Shown one piece after another: positions 53,593-63,383 of a DNA stretch of 64,000 bases. Both the position numbers and the translations under genes were made by a program. The stretch's first letter is position 1, and every line of letters starts with the position of its first letter. Location: positions 62,001 through 126,000 of the forward strand of contig NZ_FNPT01000010.1 in the NCBI RefSeq assembly GCF_900107375.1, read 5' to 3'. This DNA comes from Lysobacter sp. yr284 (GTDB lineage: Bacteria; Pseudomonadota; Gammaproteobacteria; Xanthomonadales; Xanthomonadaceae). The notes beneath the pieces were generated by a model. That model ran no database searches. It had not been told where the DNA came from and saw nothing but the letters and a program-made list of their open reading frames with translations.

Positions 53593-53763
53593 GGCGGTGG
53601 CACTCCGAACGCCCGGCCGGAAAGGCGGCCGGATTTCCTGGCAAACGATCCTTCGAGGAAGCAGGCCCGGGGAGTCCTCGGCCGCGGCGTTCGCCTGCAA
53701 TGCGGCGCACGCGCGACCCAGCGGATCCCCTGTCCCCTCGCGAAGAGCGGACGCGTCAGGACA

Positions 53764-54729
53764 TCACGGTCGCGGATGCGCCTGGATGCCGGCCAGTTCG
53801 TCCAGGCCGAAGGCCAGGTTGAGGTTCTGCAGCGCCTGGGTCGCCGCGCCCTTGAGCAGGTTGTCGAGCGTCGACACCACCACGACCCGGCGGCCGTCTT
53901 CGGACAGCACGAAGCCGCCGACATCGACATGGTGCTTGCCGGCGATGTCGCTGACCCACGGCGCCGCGTCGGTCACGTCGACCAGCGGCTCGCCGTCGTA
54001 GTGGCGGTGATAGTGCTCGACCAGTTCCTCGCGGTCGAAGCGGCGTTCCAGGTGCAGGTTCGAGGTGACGGTGAGGCCGCGGAAATGCGGCGCCACGTGC
54101 GGCATGAACTCGACCGGATGGCCGAGGTGGCGGGTCACTTCGCGCTCGTGCAGGTGGCCGGTCAGCGCGTACGGCATCAGGTTGTCGCGCAGCTTTTCGG
54201 GATCGTTCTTGTCCGAGGGCGTGGTGCCCGCGCCGGAGTAACCGGACACGCCGAAGCACTGCACCGGCCCTTCCAGCACGTTGAGCAAGGGCGCGATCGC
54301 CAGTTGCATGGCGCTGGCGTAGCAGCCGGGATTGCTGATCCGGCGCTGGCCGTGGAAGCCGGCGCGGGTCAGTTCGGGCAGGCCGTAGTACCAGCGGTCG
54401 TCGAAGCGGTAGTCGGCCGACAGGTCGATGATCACCGGGTCGACGCCGGCCGCGTCGAACGCGGCCAAGCAATCGGCGGCCTTGCCGTTGGGCAGCGCCA
54501 GCACCACCGCGTCGGCACCCAGGCCGGGCAGTTCTTCGTGGCTCGGCGAGCTGTAGCGCAACTCGGGGTTCTTGGCCGCGTATTCGGGAATATGGTCGGC
54601 GAGTTTCTGGCCGGCCAGTTCGCGCGAGGACACGAAGGCCAGCTCGAACTGCGGGTGCGCGGCGATCAGCCGGACCAGGTCGGCGCCGACGTGTCCGCGC
54701 GCGCCTACGATGCCTATCGACTTAGCCAT
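53764..54729 (-). CDS. argC: N-acetyl-gamma-glutamyl-phosphate reductase
   Basis: 321 aa. ArgC reduces N-acetylglutamyl phosphate. The N-terminal NADP fold is [18 protein letters not shown], the catalytic cysteine is in [10 protein letters not shown] (about 136), and [14 protein letters not shown] and [14 protein letters not shown] follow. It is one of the type 2-like, shorter forms. It overlaps the upstream GNAT gene by eight bases, within the leftward arginine operon. Confidence 0.95.
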   Translation of the reverse strand: MAKSIGIVGARGHVGADLVRLIAAHPQFELAFVSSRELAGQKLADHIPEYAAKNPELRYSSPSHEELPGLGADAVVLALPNGKAADCLAAFDAAGVDPVIIDLSADYRFDDRWYYGLPELTRAGFHGQRRISNPGCYASAMQLAIAPLLNVLEGPVQCFGVSGYSGAGTTPSDKNDPEKLRDNLMPYALTGHLHEREVTRHLGHPVEFMPHVAPHFRGLTVTSNLHLERRFDREELVEHYHRHYDGEPLVDVTDAAPWVSDIAGKHHVDVGGFVLSEDGRRVVVVSTLDNLLKGAATQALQNLNLAFGLDELAGIQAHPRP

Positions 54730-55342
54730 GGGCCGCTCCCGCCGCGTGTTGGTCCAGCTTGTAGTGCAGGCTGCGCTTCACCGCCGGCCACTCCGTATCG
54801 ATGATCGAGAACGCGACCGTGTCGCGCGGGCTGCCGTCGGCGTGGCGGCGGTGGTTGCGCAGCACGCCGTCCTGCTTGGCGCCCAGGCGCGCGATCGCGG
54901 TGCGCGAGGCCAGGTTGAACCAGCTGGTTTCGAAGCCTACCGCAATGCAGCCCAGGGTTTCGAACGCGTATCCCAGCAACAGCAGCTTGGCTTGCGTGTT
55001 CAGGCCGGTGCGCTGTACCCGCGGGGCGTAGAAGGTGTAGCCGATCTGGACGCGCGGCACCGCCGCGTCCATGTCGTAGTAGCGGGTGCTGCCGACCACC
55101 TCGCCGCGCGCGTCGCGCACGGCGAAGGCCCAGGCGCTGCCGCGCTGCTGCATCGCCAGCGCGGCCTCGATGTAGCCGTCCACGCCCTCGGGCGCCGGCA
55201 CGTTGGTGTACCAGGCCTTGGCCAGTTCGCCGCCGGCCAGGGCCGCGCGCAGGCCGTCGGCGTGGGCGCAGTCCAGCGGCTCCAGCGTCACGTGTTCGCC
55301 GCTCAGGCGCGGCTGCAGGCTCCAGGCTTCGTTGCCGGGCAT
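54722..55342 (-). CDS. GNAT acetyltransferase, RimJ/RimL type
   Basis: 206 aa. The GNAT fold is shown by [35 protein letters not shown], the region [20 protein letters not shown] at the acetyl-CoA loop, and [20 protein letters not shown]. It lies one base after the NAGS/NAGK stop and overlaps argC, so it is expressed with the arginine genes. An acetylated pathway makes an accessory N-acetyl step plausible, but N-terminal protein acetylation is equally possible. Confidence 0.85.
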   Translation of the reverse strand: MPGNEAWSLQPRLSGEHVTLEPLDCAHADGLRAALAGGELAKAWYTNVPAPEGVDGYIEAALAMQQRGSAWAFAVRDARGEVVGSTRYYDMDAAVPRVQIGYTFYAPRVQRTGLNTQAKLLLLGYAFETLGCIAVGFETSWFNLASRTAIARLGAKQDGVLRNHRRHADGSPRDTVAFSIIDTEWPAVKRSLHYKLDQHAAGAAHG

Positions 55343-55343
55343 C

Positions 55344-56672
55344 TCAGTCCTCCAGCGTCGGCGTGCGCCGGGCCGCGTATCCGACGCAGGCGGCGATCTC
55401 GTCGAAGCCGTCCATGCCGTACCAGAACACCTTCCACTTCTCCTGCTTCAGGCAGCCGTCGGACTCGGAGTAATAGAACGGATTGACCGCGTTGCCGTGG
55501 CGCGAACGCCAGAACACGCTCGGATTCTGCTCGCGCATCACCTGCCACACCGCGCGGCCGAGGCCCTCGCCCTGGGCGTCGTCCAATACCGCGAATTTAT
55601 CCAGATACGTGCGGCCCTCGGCTTCGATCAACACGATGGCGGCGCGGTAGTTCTCGCTGACGTAGGCCTGCTTGAGCCGGGTGTCGTCGAAGTAGCCGTC
55701 GACCAGCTTGCGGCCGAAGGCCGAGTCGATCAGTTCGCGCAGGCGCGCCAGGTCCAGGTCTTCCCAACGCGAGGCCTGCAGCACGCGTTCGCCGCGCCGC
55801 ACCAGGGTGCCCGAGCCCTTGTGGGTGAACAGTTCCTTGGCCAGTTCCGAGGGCTTGGTGATCGACACCGACGAGGTCAGCGGCAGCTTGTCCAGCAGGT
55901 CCTTGATCTGTTCGATCTTGACCTTCATGCCGCCGTTGATCCACGGCTGTTCGATCAGGTGCTCGTACTCGGTCGACAGGTTGATCGAGTCGATCAGCCG
56001 GCCCCTGTCGTCGAGCAGGCCGCCGGTGCCGGTCAGGAACACGATCTTGTACGGCTGCAGCACCTGCACCAGTTCGTTGGCGGCGAAGTCGGCGTTGATG
56101 TTGAGGATCTGCCCGCCCGGGGTTTCGCCGAGGCTGGCGATGACCGGGATCGAACCGGCCTGCAGGCTGGCTTCGATCGGCGCGAGGTTGACCTTCTGCA
56201 CTTCGCCGACCAGGCCGTAGGTGTCGCGGTCGAGGAACTGCGCTTCGAACACGCCGGAGATGATCGACGTCGCGCGGCCGTCGCCGGACTGCAAGGCTTC
56301 GACCAGCTTGAGGTTCTGCGACTGGAACACCCGGCGCACGATCGCCAGCGCTTCGGGCGAAGTCACCCGCAGGCCGCCGACGGTCTGCTTGACGATGCCG
56401 GCGGCCGACAGCTCTTCGTCCAGCTGCGGGCCGGCGCCGTGGATGACGATCGGGGTCAGGCCCACGTCCTGCAGGAACGCCAGCGACGAGGTCAGCGCGG
56501 CGAGGTCGTCGCGCAGCACCGCGCCGCCGACCTTGACCACGGCGAAGCGCTTGGAATCGAGCTGGGAAAAGCGCTTGAGGTACTGCGAGATTTCCTTGGC
56601 CGAGGCCATGCTCGACAGCAGCCGCACGATGGTCTGGCGGGTCTGCAGGTGGTTGTCCATGGAGACGCTCAT
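55344..56672 (-). CDS. argB: Bifunctional N-acetylglutamate synthase/kinase
   Basis: 442 aa. The N-terminal amino-acid kinase domain shows [38 protein letters not shown] and [11 protein letters not shown]. The C-terminal ~150 residues form a GNAT-type domain ([47 protein letters not shown]). This is the NAGS/NAGK fusion described in Xanthomonas campestris, which does the first two steps and is the likely arginine feedback point. Start ATG 56672 overlaps the argE' stop; another ATG is four codons in. Confidence 0.95.
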   Translation of the reverse strand: MSVSMDNHLQTRQTIVRLLSSMASAKEISQYLKRFSQLDSKRFAVVKVGGAVLRDDLAALTSSLAFLQDVGLTPIVIHGAGPQLDEELSAAGIVKQTVGGLRVTSPEALAIVRRVFQSQNLKLVEALQSGDGRATSIISGVFEAQFLDRDTYGLVGEVQKVNLAPIEASLQAGSIPVIASLGETPGGQILNINADFAANELVQVLQPYKIVFLTGTGGLLDDRGRLIDSINLSTEYEHLIEQPWINGGMKVKIEQIKDLLDKLPLTSSVSITKPSELAKELFTHKGSGTLVRRGERVLQASRWEDLDLARLRELIDSAFGRKLVDGYFDDTRLKQAYVSENYRAAIVLIEAEGRTYLDKFAVLDDAQGEGLGRAVWQVMREQNPSVFWRSRHGNAVNPFYYSESDGCLKQEKWKVFWYGMDGFDEIAACVGYAARRTPTLED

Positions 56673-57763
56673 TGCGCCTTGCTCCCGATGATGCGCGCCA
56701 CGCTGTGCGCGTAGCGTTCGAGTTGGTCCAGCGCGACCCATTCGTCGGCGGTGTGGGCCTGGGCGATGTCGCCGGGGCCGTAGACGATGGCGGTCAGGCC
56801 GCCGGCCGAGAACAGCGAGGCCTCGGTCCAGAAGTCCACCGCGTTGCCGATCGGCAGGTTCAGCGCATCGGCCAGGTCGCGCGCTTCCAGGCGCCTGTTC
56901 TCGGCGTCGGCGACGTCGCCGCCCGGCAGCGGCGGGCCGCGGAAGGTTTCTTCGTAGCGCTCGATGATGCCGGGGTCGCTGAGCGTGCCGAACAGCTCGT
57001 GCAGGCCGTCGATGGACTGCGACGGCAGCGGGCGGAAGCCGAAGCGCAGCTCGGCGCTGGGCGCGATCATGTTGGCCTTGATCCCGCCTTCGATGCGGCC
57101 GATGTTGAAGCGCAGCCCGGTCAGCCCGCCGAAACGCTGGTGCGACTGCGCCTCGACGTAATCCAGCGCCTTGCCGCCCCAGCGCACCGCCTGGTGCAGC
57201 GCGCTGGCCTGCATGGCGTTGGCGCCGGAGGCATGCCCGGCGACGCCGCGGAAGCGCAGCAGCACCGAGCTGATGCCGCGATGCGCCAGCACCGCCTCGC
57301 ACATCGTCGGCTCGGCAACGATGGCTTCGGCGAAGCCGTGCTGGGTGGCGAGGAAGCCGGCGATGCAGCGCGCGTCGTTGGCTTCTTCGTCGGTCGAGAA
57401 CAGGAACGCGGCATCGCCGTCGGCGACCGCGGCCGCGGCCAGCAAGCACGCCGCGGCGCCCTTGATGTCGCACGCGCCCAGGCCGATGGCGCGGTCTTCG
57501 GTCACCCGCAGCGCATGCGGGTCCGCGCTCCAGGCTTCCGACGAGGGCACCGTGTCCAGGTGCACGTTGAACAGCCGGCGCGGATTACCGCGCACCGCCA
57601 GCATCGACACCGCGCCGGCGCCGAAGTCGGTCACTTCGATGCGGAAGCCGGGCAGCTGGCTGCGCAGGTAATCGAAGATGCCGCCGGTGCCGATCTCGCG
57701 CGGCGGATTGCGGGTGTCGTAGGAGACCAGGGCCTGCAGGTGGTTTAGGACGTCGGGGAGCAT
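56669..57763 (-). CDS. argE: N-acetylcitrulline deacetylase (ArgE-type, M20)
   Basis: 364 aa. M20-family zinc deacetylase: [10 protein letters not shown] (zinc histidine, about 68), [10 protein letters not shown] (bridging aspartate), [12 protein letters not shown] (catalytic glutamate) and [12 protein letters not shown]. In Xanthomonas the orthologue removes acetyl from N-acetylcitrulline after transcarbamylation rather than acting on N-acetylornithine. The neighbouring acetylornithine-type transcarbamylase supports the same role here. The start site has only a weak ribosome-binding sequence. A CCCTCTCCCGC palindrome lies upstream. Confidence 0.92.
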   Translation of the reverse strand: MLPDVLNHLQALVSYDTRNPPREIGTGGIFDYLRSQLPGFRIEVTDFGAGAVSMLAVRGNPRRLFNVHLDTVPSSEAWSADPHALRVTEDRAIGLGACDIKGAAACLLAAAAVADGDAAFLFSTDEEANDARCIAGFLATQHGFAEAIVAEPTMCEAVLAHRGISSVLLRFRGVAGHASGANAMQASALHQAVRWGGKALDYVEAQSHQRFGGLTGLRFNIGRIEGGIKANMIAPSAELRFGFRPLPSQSIDGLHELFGTLSDPGIIERYEETFRGPPLPGGDVADAENRRLEARDLADALNLPIGNAVDFWTEASLFSAGGLTAIVYGPGDIAQAHTADEWVALDQLERYAHSVARIIGSKAQ

Positions 57764-57824
57764 GGTCGGCAGGTAGTTGGAGTCGGTGGGGTCGGGGGCG
57801 TCACCACAACGGCTTCGCTTCTAT

Positions 57825-57848
57825 CCCTCTCCCGCTTGCGGGAGAGGG
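57825..57848. repeat. CCCTCTCCCGC palindrome
   Basis: A perfect 11-base inverted repeat with a TT centre between argG and argE. The same unit occurs twice at 59088-59201, so it is a dispersed family of intergenic repeats. Confidence 0.75.
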
Positions 57849-57862
57849 GCTTAACGCGGGCG

Positions 57863-59059
57863 TCAGGCCTTGCGGTTGATTTCCGCCCACAGCGTGCTGC
57901 TCATGCCGAACAGCTTGATGAAGCCCTCGGCCTCGGCCACGCCCCAGTCGGCCGCCTGCGCGTAGGTCGCGCCCTTGGCGTTGAGGATGTGCCTGGACTC
58001 GATGGCCACCGCGTTGACGACGCCGCCGTTGGTTTCCAGGGTCACCTCGCCGTTGACCGTGCCCTGCGAGCTGGCCAGGAAGGCCTCCAGGTCGGTCTTG
58101 AGCGGATCGTGGTAGAAGCCTTCGTACACCAGCTCGACCCACTTGCGCGCCACGTCCGGCTTGAAGCGGTTCTGCTGCTTGCTCAGCACCGCTTCTTCCA
58201 GCGCGCGGTGCGCGGTCAGCAGCGCGGTCAGGCCCGGCGCTTCGAAGATGATCCGGCCCTTGAGGCCGATGGTGGTGTCGCCGGTGTACAGCCCGCGCCC
58301 CACCCCGTACTGCGCGAACAGCGCGTTGAGCTTGGCCAGCAGCGTGTGGCCCGCGATCTTCTCGCCGTTCAGCGCCACCGCCTCGCCGTTCTCGAAGCTC
58401 AGCTTGACCTGCAGCGCTTGCGCCGGCCACTCGGCGCGCGGCTTGCACCAGCCGACCGCGCCCTCGCCCGGCGCCTGCCAACGGTCGATCTCGCCGCCGG
58501 ACATGGTCAGGCCGAGCAGGTTCTCGTTGATGGTGTAGGCCTTCTGCTTGGCGCGCACGCCGAAGCCGCGCTCTTCCAGATACTTCTGCTCGTAGGCGCG
58601 GACTTCGGTGTGCTCCTTCTGGATTTCGCGGATCGGCGCGACGATCTCGTAGTCGCCGAGCGCCTTCACCGCCAGGTCGAAGCGCACCTGGTCGTTGCCC
58701 ATGCCGGTGCAGCCGTGCGCGATCGCCTTGGTGCCCAGTTCGGCGGCGCGCTGCAGCGCGGCCTCGACGATCAGGTAGCGGTCGGACACCAGCAGCGGAT
58801 ACTGGCCCTGGTAGCCCTCGCCGGCCCACACGAACGGCTTGACGAAGCCCGACCAGATCGCCGGGCCGCCGTCGACGGTGACGTGGCTGGCCACGCCCAG
58901 CTCGGCCGCGCGCTGCTCGATGAAGGCGCGCTCCTCGTCGTCGACGCCGCCGGTGTCGGCGAACACGGTGTGCACGGCCCAGCCGCGCTCCTGCAGGTAG
59001 GGCACGCAGAAGCTGGTGTCGAGGCCGCCGGAGAAGGCGAGGACGATGTCTTTGCTCAT
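57863..59059 (-). CDS. argG: Argininosuccinate synthase
   Basis: 398 aa. ArgG joins citrulline and aspartate using [12 protein letters not shown] (9-17) is the PP-loop, with [31 protein letters not shown] and [12 protein letters not shown] as further blocks. In this pathway the substrate is citrulline released by ArgE'. Gaps to argE and argF' (about 100 and 150 bases) are filled by repeat palindromes and are larger than elsewhere in the operon, so partial transcript processing there is possible. Confidence 0.96.
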   Translation of the reverse strand: MSKDIVLAFSGGLDTSFCVPYLQERGWAVHTVFADTGGVDDEERAFIEQRAAELGVASHVTVDGGPAIWSGFVKPFVWAGEGYQGQYPLLVSDRYLIVEAALQRAAELGTKAIAHGCTGMGNDQVRFDLAVKALGDYEIVAPIREIQKEHTEVRAYEQKYLEERGFGVRAKQKAYTINENLLGLTMSGGEIDRWQAPGEGAVGWCKPRAEWPAQALQVKLSFENGEAVALNGEKIAGHTLLAKLNALFAQYGVGRGLYTGDTTIGLKGRIIFEAPGLTALLTAHRALEEAVLSKQQNRFKPDVARKWVELVYEGFYHDPLKTDLEAFLASSQGTVNGEVTLETNGGVVNAVAIESRHILNAKGATYAQAADWGVAEAEGFIKLFGMSSTLWAEINRKA

Positions 59060-59087
59060 GTTCGGAAAGTCTCTGCTCTGTTTGGCT

Positions 59088-59201
59088 CCCTCCCCCGCAT
59101 GCGGGAGAGGGCTGGGGTGGGGGCAAACGGAAGGGATGACGGTTGCGGAGCCAAGGCAAAATTCGCCCTCGCCCCAACCCTCTCCCGCCGGCGGGAGAGG
59201 G
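59088..59201. repeat. Paired GGGAGAGGG palindromes between argF' and argG
   Basis: Two copies of a CCCTC-CCCGC/GCGGGAGAGGG palindrome (59088-59110 and 59178-59201) face each other across about 65 bases, each with an adjoining CTGGGGTGGGGG or CCCTCGCCCCA strand, so the whole unit can fold back on itself. It belongs with the element at 57825. It may moderate read-through between argF' and argG. Confidence 0.75.
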
Positions 59202-59212
59202 AGCGAAGCGGG

Positions 59213-60217
59213 TTACTGGCCGATCAGCGCGGCCATGATCGCCTTCTGCACGTGCAGGCGGTTCTCGGCCTCTTCGATCGCGATGCAGTTCGGCGAATCC
59301 ATCACGCCATCGGTGGCCTTGACGTTGCGGCGCAGCGGCAGGCAGTGGCTGAAGACGCCGTTGTCGGTCAGCGCCATCTTGGCTTCGTCGACGATGAAGT
59401 GCTTGTACTGCTCGCGGATCGGCTTTTCCGGGCCCCAGTTGCCGAAGTACGGCAGCGCGCCCCAGCTCTTGGCGTAGACCACGTCGGCGTCCTTGTAGGC
59501 GCTGTCGATGTCGTGGCTGACCTTGAGCGAGCCGCCGCTCTCGGCGACGTTCTGCTCGGCCCAGCCCATGTAGCGCTCGTCGAGCACGTATTCCGGGGTC
59601 GGGCACAGCAGGGTCACGTCCATGCCCAGGCGGGTGGCGATGGTCAGCGCCGAGTTCGCCACCGCGGTGTTGAGCGGCTTGGGGTGGTAGGTCCAGGTCA
59701 GCACGTACTTCTTGCCGCGCAGGTCGGTGGTGCCGAAGCGCTCCTGCAGGGCCAGCGCATGGGCGAGCTCCTGGCAGGGATGGGTGATGGTCTCCATGTT
59801 GATCACCGGCACCGGCGAGTACTTGGCGAACGCCTTCAGCACCACGTCCTCGCGGTCGTAGGCCCAGTCGACGAACTTCGGGAACGCGCGCACGCCGATC
59901 AGATCGACGTAGCGGCCCAGCACCCGCGCCACTTCGGCGATGTGTTCCTCGGTGTCGCCGTCCATCACCGTGCCCAGGTCGAACTCGATCGGCCACGCGT
60001 CCTTGCCCGGCTGCAACACGACGGCGTGGCCGCCGAGCTGGAACGCGCCCAGCTCGAAGCTGGTGCGGGTGCGCATGGACGGGTTGAAGAACACCAGCGC
60101 GATGGACTTTCCTTTCAGCTGATCGCCGAGCTTGTTGCGCTTGAACGCGGCGGCCTGCGCCAGCAGCGCGTCGAGGTCGGGGCGCGACCAGTCCTGGGTG
60201 TTGAGGAAGTGCTTCAT
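59213..60217 (-). CDS. argF': N-acetylornithine carbamoyltransferase
   Basis: 334 aa. The protein matches the Xanthomonas campestris acetylornithine transcarbamylase (AOTCase) throughout: MKHFLNTQDW start, NPSMRTRTSFELGAFQLGG carbamoyl-phosphate loop, PGKDAWPIEFDLGTVMDG, THPCQELAHALALQE, TWTYHPKPLNTAVAN and FSHCLPLRRNVKATD. AOTCase makes N-acetylcitrulline, so the deacetylation step comes after it. It is the first gene of the operon, with a 5' leader holding a hairpin and an intrinsic terminator. Confidence 0.95.
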   Translation of the reverse strand: MKHFLNTQDWSRPDLDALLAQAAAFKRNKLGDQLKGKSIALVFFNPSMRTRTSFELGAFQLGGHAVVLQPGKDAWPIEFDLGTVMDGDTEEHIAEVARVLGRYVDLIGVRAFPKFVDWAYDREDVVLKAFAKYSPVPVINMETITHPCQELAHALALQERFGTTDLRGKKYVLTWTYHPKPLNTAVANSALTIATRLGMDVTLLCPTPEYVLDERYMGWAEQNVAESGGSLKVSHDIDSAYKDADVVYAKSWGALPYFGNWGPEKPIREQYKHFIVDEAKMALTDNGVFSHCLPLRRNVKATDGVMDSPNCIAIEEAENRLHVQKAIMAALIGQ

Positions 60218-60290
60218 CGTCGTTCGGCGGTCCGTTAGCAGTGGAGCGAGGGAATGAGGGCAGCCCAGCGAATGGCTGAAACCGAAAACA

Positions 60291-60318
60291 AAAAAGCCCA
60301 GCGCTAGGCTGGGCTTTT
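60291..60318 (-). terminator. Intrinsic terminator/attenuator upstream of argF'
   Basis: On the reverse strand the stem AGCCCAGC/GCTGGGCT, with a short CTAGC loop, is followed by TTTTTTGTTTT. It is a textbook intrinsic terminator 73 bases before the argF' ATG and downstream of a short open frame. In the plus direction only a four-T run follows, so it acts mainly toward argF'. A second hairpin (TTCGTGT/ACACGAA, 60317-60343) precedes it. Confidence 0.8.
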
Positions 60319-60357
60319 CGTGTGTGCAACTTGTTACACGAACGACGGCGCGATCCG

Positions 60358-60462
60358 TCACCCAGCGGATTGGCAGGGCAACGGTCGGCGCGCGCGCGAG
60401 GTCATGCCCGCCGCCATGTAGGCGGAGGTCAGGATGTCGGCGTCGGCGTAGTTCGGGTTCAT
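60358..60462 (-). CDS. Putative leader peptide of the arg operon, 34 codons
   Basis: A short frame starting MNPNYADADILTSAYMAAGM and ending TSRARRPLPCQSAG. An internal ATG at 60405 gives a 15-residue version with three arginines in four codons. Its stop lies 15 bases before the first hairpin of the leader. The reading is that ribosome stalling at Arg codons could affect the terminator at 60291-60318. No strong ribosome-binding site is seen before the first ATG; before the second is GGCGGGC. Confidence 0.4.
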   Translation of the reverse strand: MNPNYADADILTSAYMAAGMTSRARRPLPCQSAG

Positions 60463-60577
60463 GAGGCCGCGAATGCTCGCATGCGCCGGCCGCGGGCGCA
60501 AGCCGCGCCGGCCGCAAATGCGAACCCCGCCAAGCGGCGGGGCGGACGGACTGCGCGGGACTCGGGGCGCCGGGGTT

Positions 60578-61051
60578 TCAGCGCGAGGTGCTGATCGGCG
60601 CCACCACCGGGGTGACCGCGACCCGGACCTTGAGTTTGTTGCCCGGGTCCTCGGGCAAGCGCGATCGGAATCGCGCGCCTTTGTAGACGTAGTCCACGTC
60701 GTAGGCGATCGGCCGGCGGAACTCGCGCTCCACCGGCACCGGGCGGCAGTTCTCGCCGGTGCTGGGCTTGGGGTCGCGTTCGCGGCCCAGGGCCTCGCGC
60801 ACCGTGCCCAGCACCCGCTGCAGGCGCGAATCGCTCTTGTCGCCGGCCTCCGGGTCGCACTGCTGCTCGACCGTGGTCGCGCGCAGGGTCTGGTAGACCG
60901 GAGTCACCCGCAGCACCTGGGCGTAGTCGAAGCGCACGTTCTCGGCCTGCAGCACGGTGGTGTGCTGCTGCGCCGGCGAGGGCTGCGCCCACAGGACCGC
61001 CACGGCGCCGGACAGCGCCAGGATCGGGACCTGCAGGAAAAGTCGGCTCAT
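60578..61051 (-). CDS. Exported conserved hypothetical protein
   Basis: 157 aa with a signal peptide (1-28, QVPILALSGAVAVLWAQPSPAQ). Conserved-looking blocks are ENVRFDYAQVLRVTPVYQTL, CRPVPVEREFRRPIAYDVDY and VYKGARFRSRLPEDPGNKLK. The 'Y-x-V-x-Y-x-Y-x-G' strand with the earlier 'RV-x-PV' strand resembles the periplasmic part of SlyB/Pcp-like envelope proteins, without the glycine-zipper segment. It is a free-standing leftward gene upstream of the arginine leader. Confidence 0.75.
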   Translation of the reverse strand: MSRLFLQVPILALSGAVAVLWAQPSPAQQHTTVLQAENVRFDYAQVLRVTPVYQTLRATTVEQQCDPEAGDKSDSRLQRVLGTVREALGRERDPKPSTGENCRPVPVEREFRRPIAYDVDYVYKGARFRSRLPEDPGNKLKVRVAVTPVVAPISTSR

Positions 61052-61321
61052 CGGGCTCGCGCGGAGGGATTCGTGAATAAAGTGTAAGAGCAGTCTGCCG
61101 GGATGGCCTGAATCCCGCCTTTAGGCCCCGCCCCGCCGGTGCCCCGGCCGGCTCGGCCGCCCCCCGCGCCGCGCGCGGCGGGCCCGATCCGCGCGGCCGC
61201 CGGGCTGGCGCGGCGCGACCCGGCCGGCGCCGGCCCGTGCCGCGGCCAGGAAATGTTGGCCCTGCCGGCCCGCGCAGTGCGTGCGGCCGCTAGAATGAAC
61301 CCGAACCCAAGCCATCCGTCC

Positions 61322-62728
61322 ATGAGCCTGCATCTCTACAACAGCCTGTCGCGACAGGTCGAAGCCTTCGTCCCGCTGGATCCGGCTCGCCCGACCATGT
61401 ATGTCTGCGGCCCCACGGTCTACAACTACGCCCACATCGGCAACGCCCGCGGGCCGGTGGTGTTCGACGTGCTGGCCGGCCTGCTGCGCCGCCGCTACGG
61501 CGCGCTGGCCTACGCCCGCAACATCACCGACGTGGACGACAAGATCAACGCCGCCGCGGCCGAGCAGAAGGTGCCGATCTCGGTCATCACCGAGCGCTTC
61601 GCCGCGGTCTACCGCCAGGACATGGGCGCGCTGGGCGTGCGCCTGCCGGACATCGAGCCGGCCGCGACCGCGCATATCGGCGAAATCGTGACCATGATCG
61701 AGGGCTTGGTCGCCAGCGGCCACGCCTACGAGGCGCAAGGCCACGTGCTGTTCTCGATCGAGAGCCACTCCGGCTACGGCAAGCTCTCGCGCCGCGACAT
61801 CGACGACATGCGCGCCGGCGCGCGCATCGAGGTCGCCCCGTACAAGCGCGATGCCGGCGACTTCGTGCTGTGGAAGCCCTCCACCGGCGACCTGCCGGGC
61901 TGGGACTCGCCGTGGGGCCGCGGCCGCCCGGGCTGGCACATCGAATGCTCGGCGATGGCCGCCGCCCACCTGGGCGAGACCATCGACATCCACGCCGGCG
62001 GCAACGACCTGATGTTCCCGCACCACGAGAACGAGATCGCGCAGAGCGAATGCGCGCACGGCGGCAAGACCTTCGCGCGGTTCTGGCTGCACAACGGCAT
62101 GCTCACCTTCGACGGCGAGAAGATGGCCAAGTCGCGCGGCAACATCGAGACCGTGCACGACCTGCTGGCCAAGCATCCGGCCGAGGCGTTGCGCTACGCG
62201 CTGCTGTCGGCGCACTACCGCCAGCCGCTGGACTGGTCGCCCAAGCTGATCGAGCAGTGCGCGCGCACCCTGGACCGGCTGTACGGCACGCTGCGCGAAC
62301 TGGCCGATATCGACGCCGGCGAGATCGCCATTCCGGCCCAGATCGAGGCCGCGCTCGACGACGACCTGGGCACGCCGCAGGCGCTGGCCGAAATCGCGCG
62401 GATCGCCGCCGAAGCGCGCAAGGCCGCCGACCCCGCCGACAAGGCCCGGCTCAAGCGCGAGCTGCTCGGCGCCGGCCTGGCCCTGGGGCTGCTGCAACAG
62501 GATCCGGCGGCCTGGTTCGCCGGCGCCGCCGGCGACCAGGACGACGAGCGCATCCAGGCCCTGGTCGAGGAGCGCACCGCGGCCAAGCAGGCGCGCGATT
62601 TCGCCCGTGCCGATGCGATCCGCCAGCAACTCGCCGAGGAGAACATCCTGCTCGAGGACACGCCGCAGGGCGTGCGCTGGGTGCGCAAGCGCCCGGAACC
62701 TCAGAAAACCGAGGCGGCCGACTCCTGA
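61322..62728 (+). CDS. cysS: Cysteinyl-tRNA synthetase
   Basis: 468 aa class I synthetase. [19 protein letters not shown] carries the zinc cysteine and the HIGH signature, [14 protein letters not shown] follows, [10 protein letters not shown] has the second zinc ligand, and KMAKSRGN is the KMSKS loop. Standard length. I used the ATG at 61322; an in-frame ATG nine codons upstream (61295) would add MNPNPSHPS. It stands apart from the leftward gene cluster. Confidence 0.97.
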   Translation: MSLHLYNSLSRQVEAFVPLDPARPTMYVCGPTVYNYAHIGNARGPVVFDVLAGLLRRRYGALAYARNITDVDDKINAAAAEQKVPISVITERFAAVYRQDMGALGVRLPDIEPAATAHIGEIVTMIEGLVASGHAYEAQGHVLFSIESHSGYGKLSRRDIDDMRAGARIEVAPYKRDAGDFVLWKPSTGDLPGWDSPWGRGRPGWHIECSAMAAAHLGETIDIHAGGNDLMFPHHENEIAQSECAHGGKTFARFWLHNGMLTFDGEKMAKSRGNIETVHDLLAKHPAEALRYALLSAHYRQPLDWSPKLIEQCARTLDRLYGTLRELADIDAGEIAIPAQIEAALDDDLGTPQALAEIARIAAEARKAADPADKARLKRELLGAGLALGLLQQDPAAWFAGAAGDQDDERIQALVEERTAAKQARDFARADAIRQQLAEENILLEDTPQGVRWVRKRPEPQKTEAADS

Positions 62729-62930
62729 GCCGGCCGCCGCACGACCGCGCCCCCGCGCCGGCAGCGCCGCGCGCCGGGGTGTCGCGGTCGCCGCGGCGCA
62801 CTGCCCCGCGCCCGCGTGCGATGCGGCGCGCGCCGGCGGTTTTGCGAAACCGGGCCGTGTGCCCGTTCGCCACGATCCGGCCCCGTCCGGCCCTTGTCCC
62901 GCCCGACCCGCGCCGCCACCTAACCAACCG

Positions 62931-63383
62931 ATGAACGCCCCCGCCCTCCCCGCTTCGCCGTTCCCGCTGGAACCCACCGCCGCCGAGGCCCAGGCCGCGA
63001 TCCGCGACGAGTTCGCCTTCTTCGGCGACTGGTCCGAGCGCTACCAGTACCTGATCGACCTCGGCCGCAAGCTGCCAGACCTGCCGGAGGCCTGCAAGAC
63101 CGAGGACCACCGCCTGCTGGGCTGCCAGTCGATGGTCTGGATCGCGGTCGACGGCGACGCCGCCAGGCTCGACTTCCACGCGATCAGCGACTCGGCCATC
63201 GTCTCGGGCCTGATCTACCTGGCGCTGCGCGTGTACTCGGGCCGCAGCGCGGCCGAGATCGTCGCCACCTCGGCCGACTACATCGCCGACATCGGCCTGG
63301 CCAAGCACCTCTCGCCGACCCGCAGCAACGGCCTGGCCGCGCTGCTGGCCTACATCCGCGAACAGGCGCAGCGGCGGCTGTGA
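62931..63383 (+). CDS. sufE: SufE, cysteine desulfurase sulfur acceptor
   Basis: 150 aa. SufE takes the persulfide sulfur from SufS for Fe-S cluster assembly. The active cysteine is in RLLGCQSMVWIAV (about 65); the N-terminal helix FFGDWSERYQYLIDLG and the C-terminal GLAKHLSPTRSNGLAALLAY are typical. About 200 bases separate it from cysS. The stop overlaps the start of the next gene (GTGA). Confidence 0.93.
   Translation: MNAPALPASPFPLEPTAAEAQAAIRDEFAFFGDWSERYQYLIDLGRKLPDLPEACKTEDHRLLGCQSMVWIAVDGDAARLDFHAISDSAIVSGLIYLALRVYSGRSAAEIVATSADYIADIGLAKHLSPTRSNGLAALLAYIREQAQRRL

Noticed and set aside
57836-60238. 800-codon plus-strand frame across argG and argF'
   Set aside because: It is antisense to two certain genes and has the Val/Ala/Gly/His-rich composition of a shadow frame.
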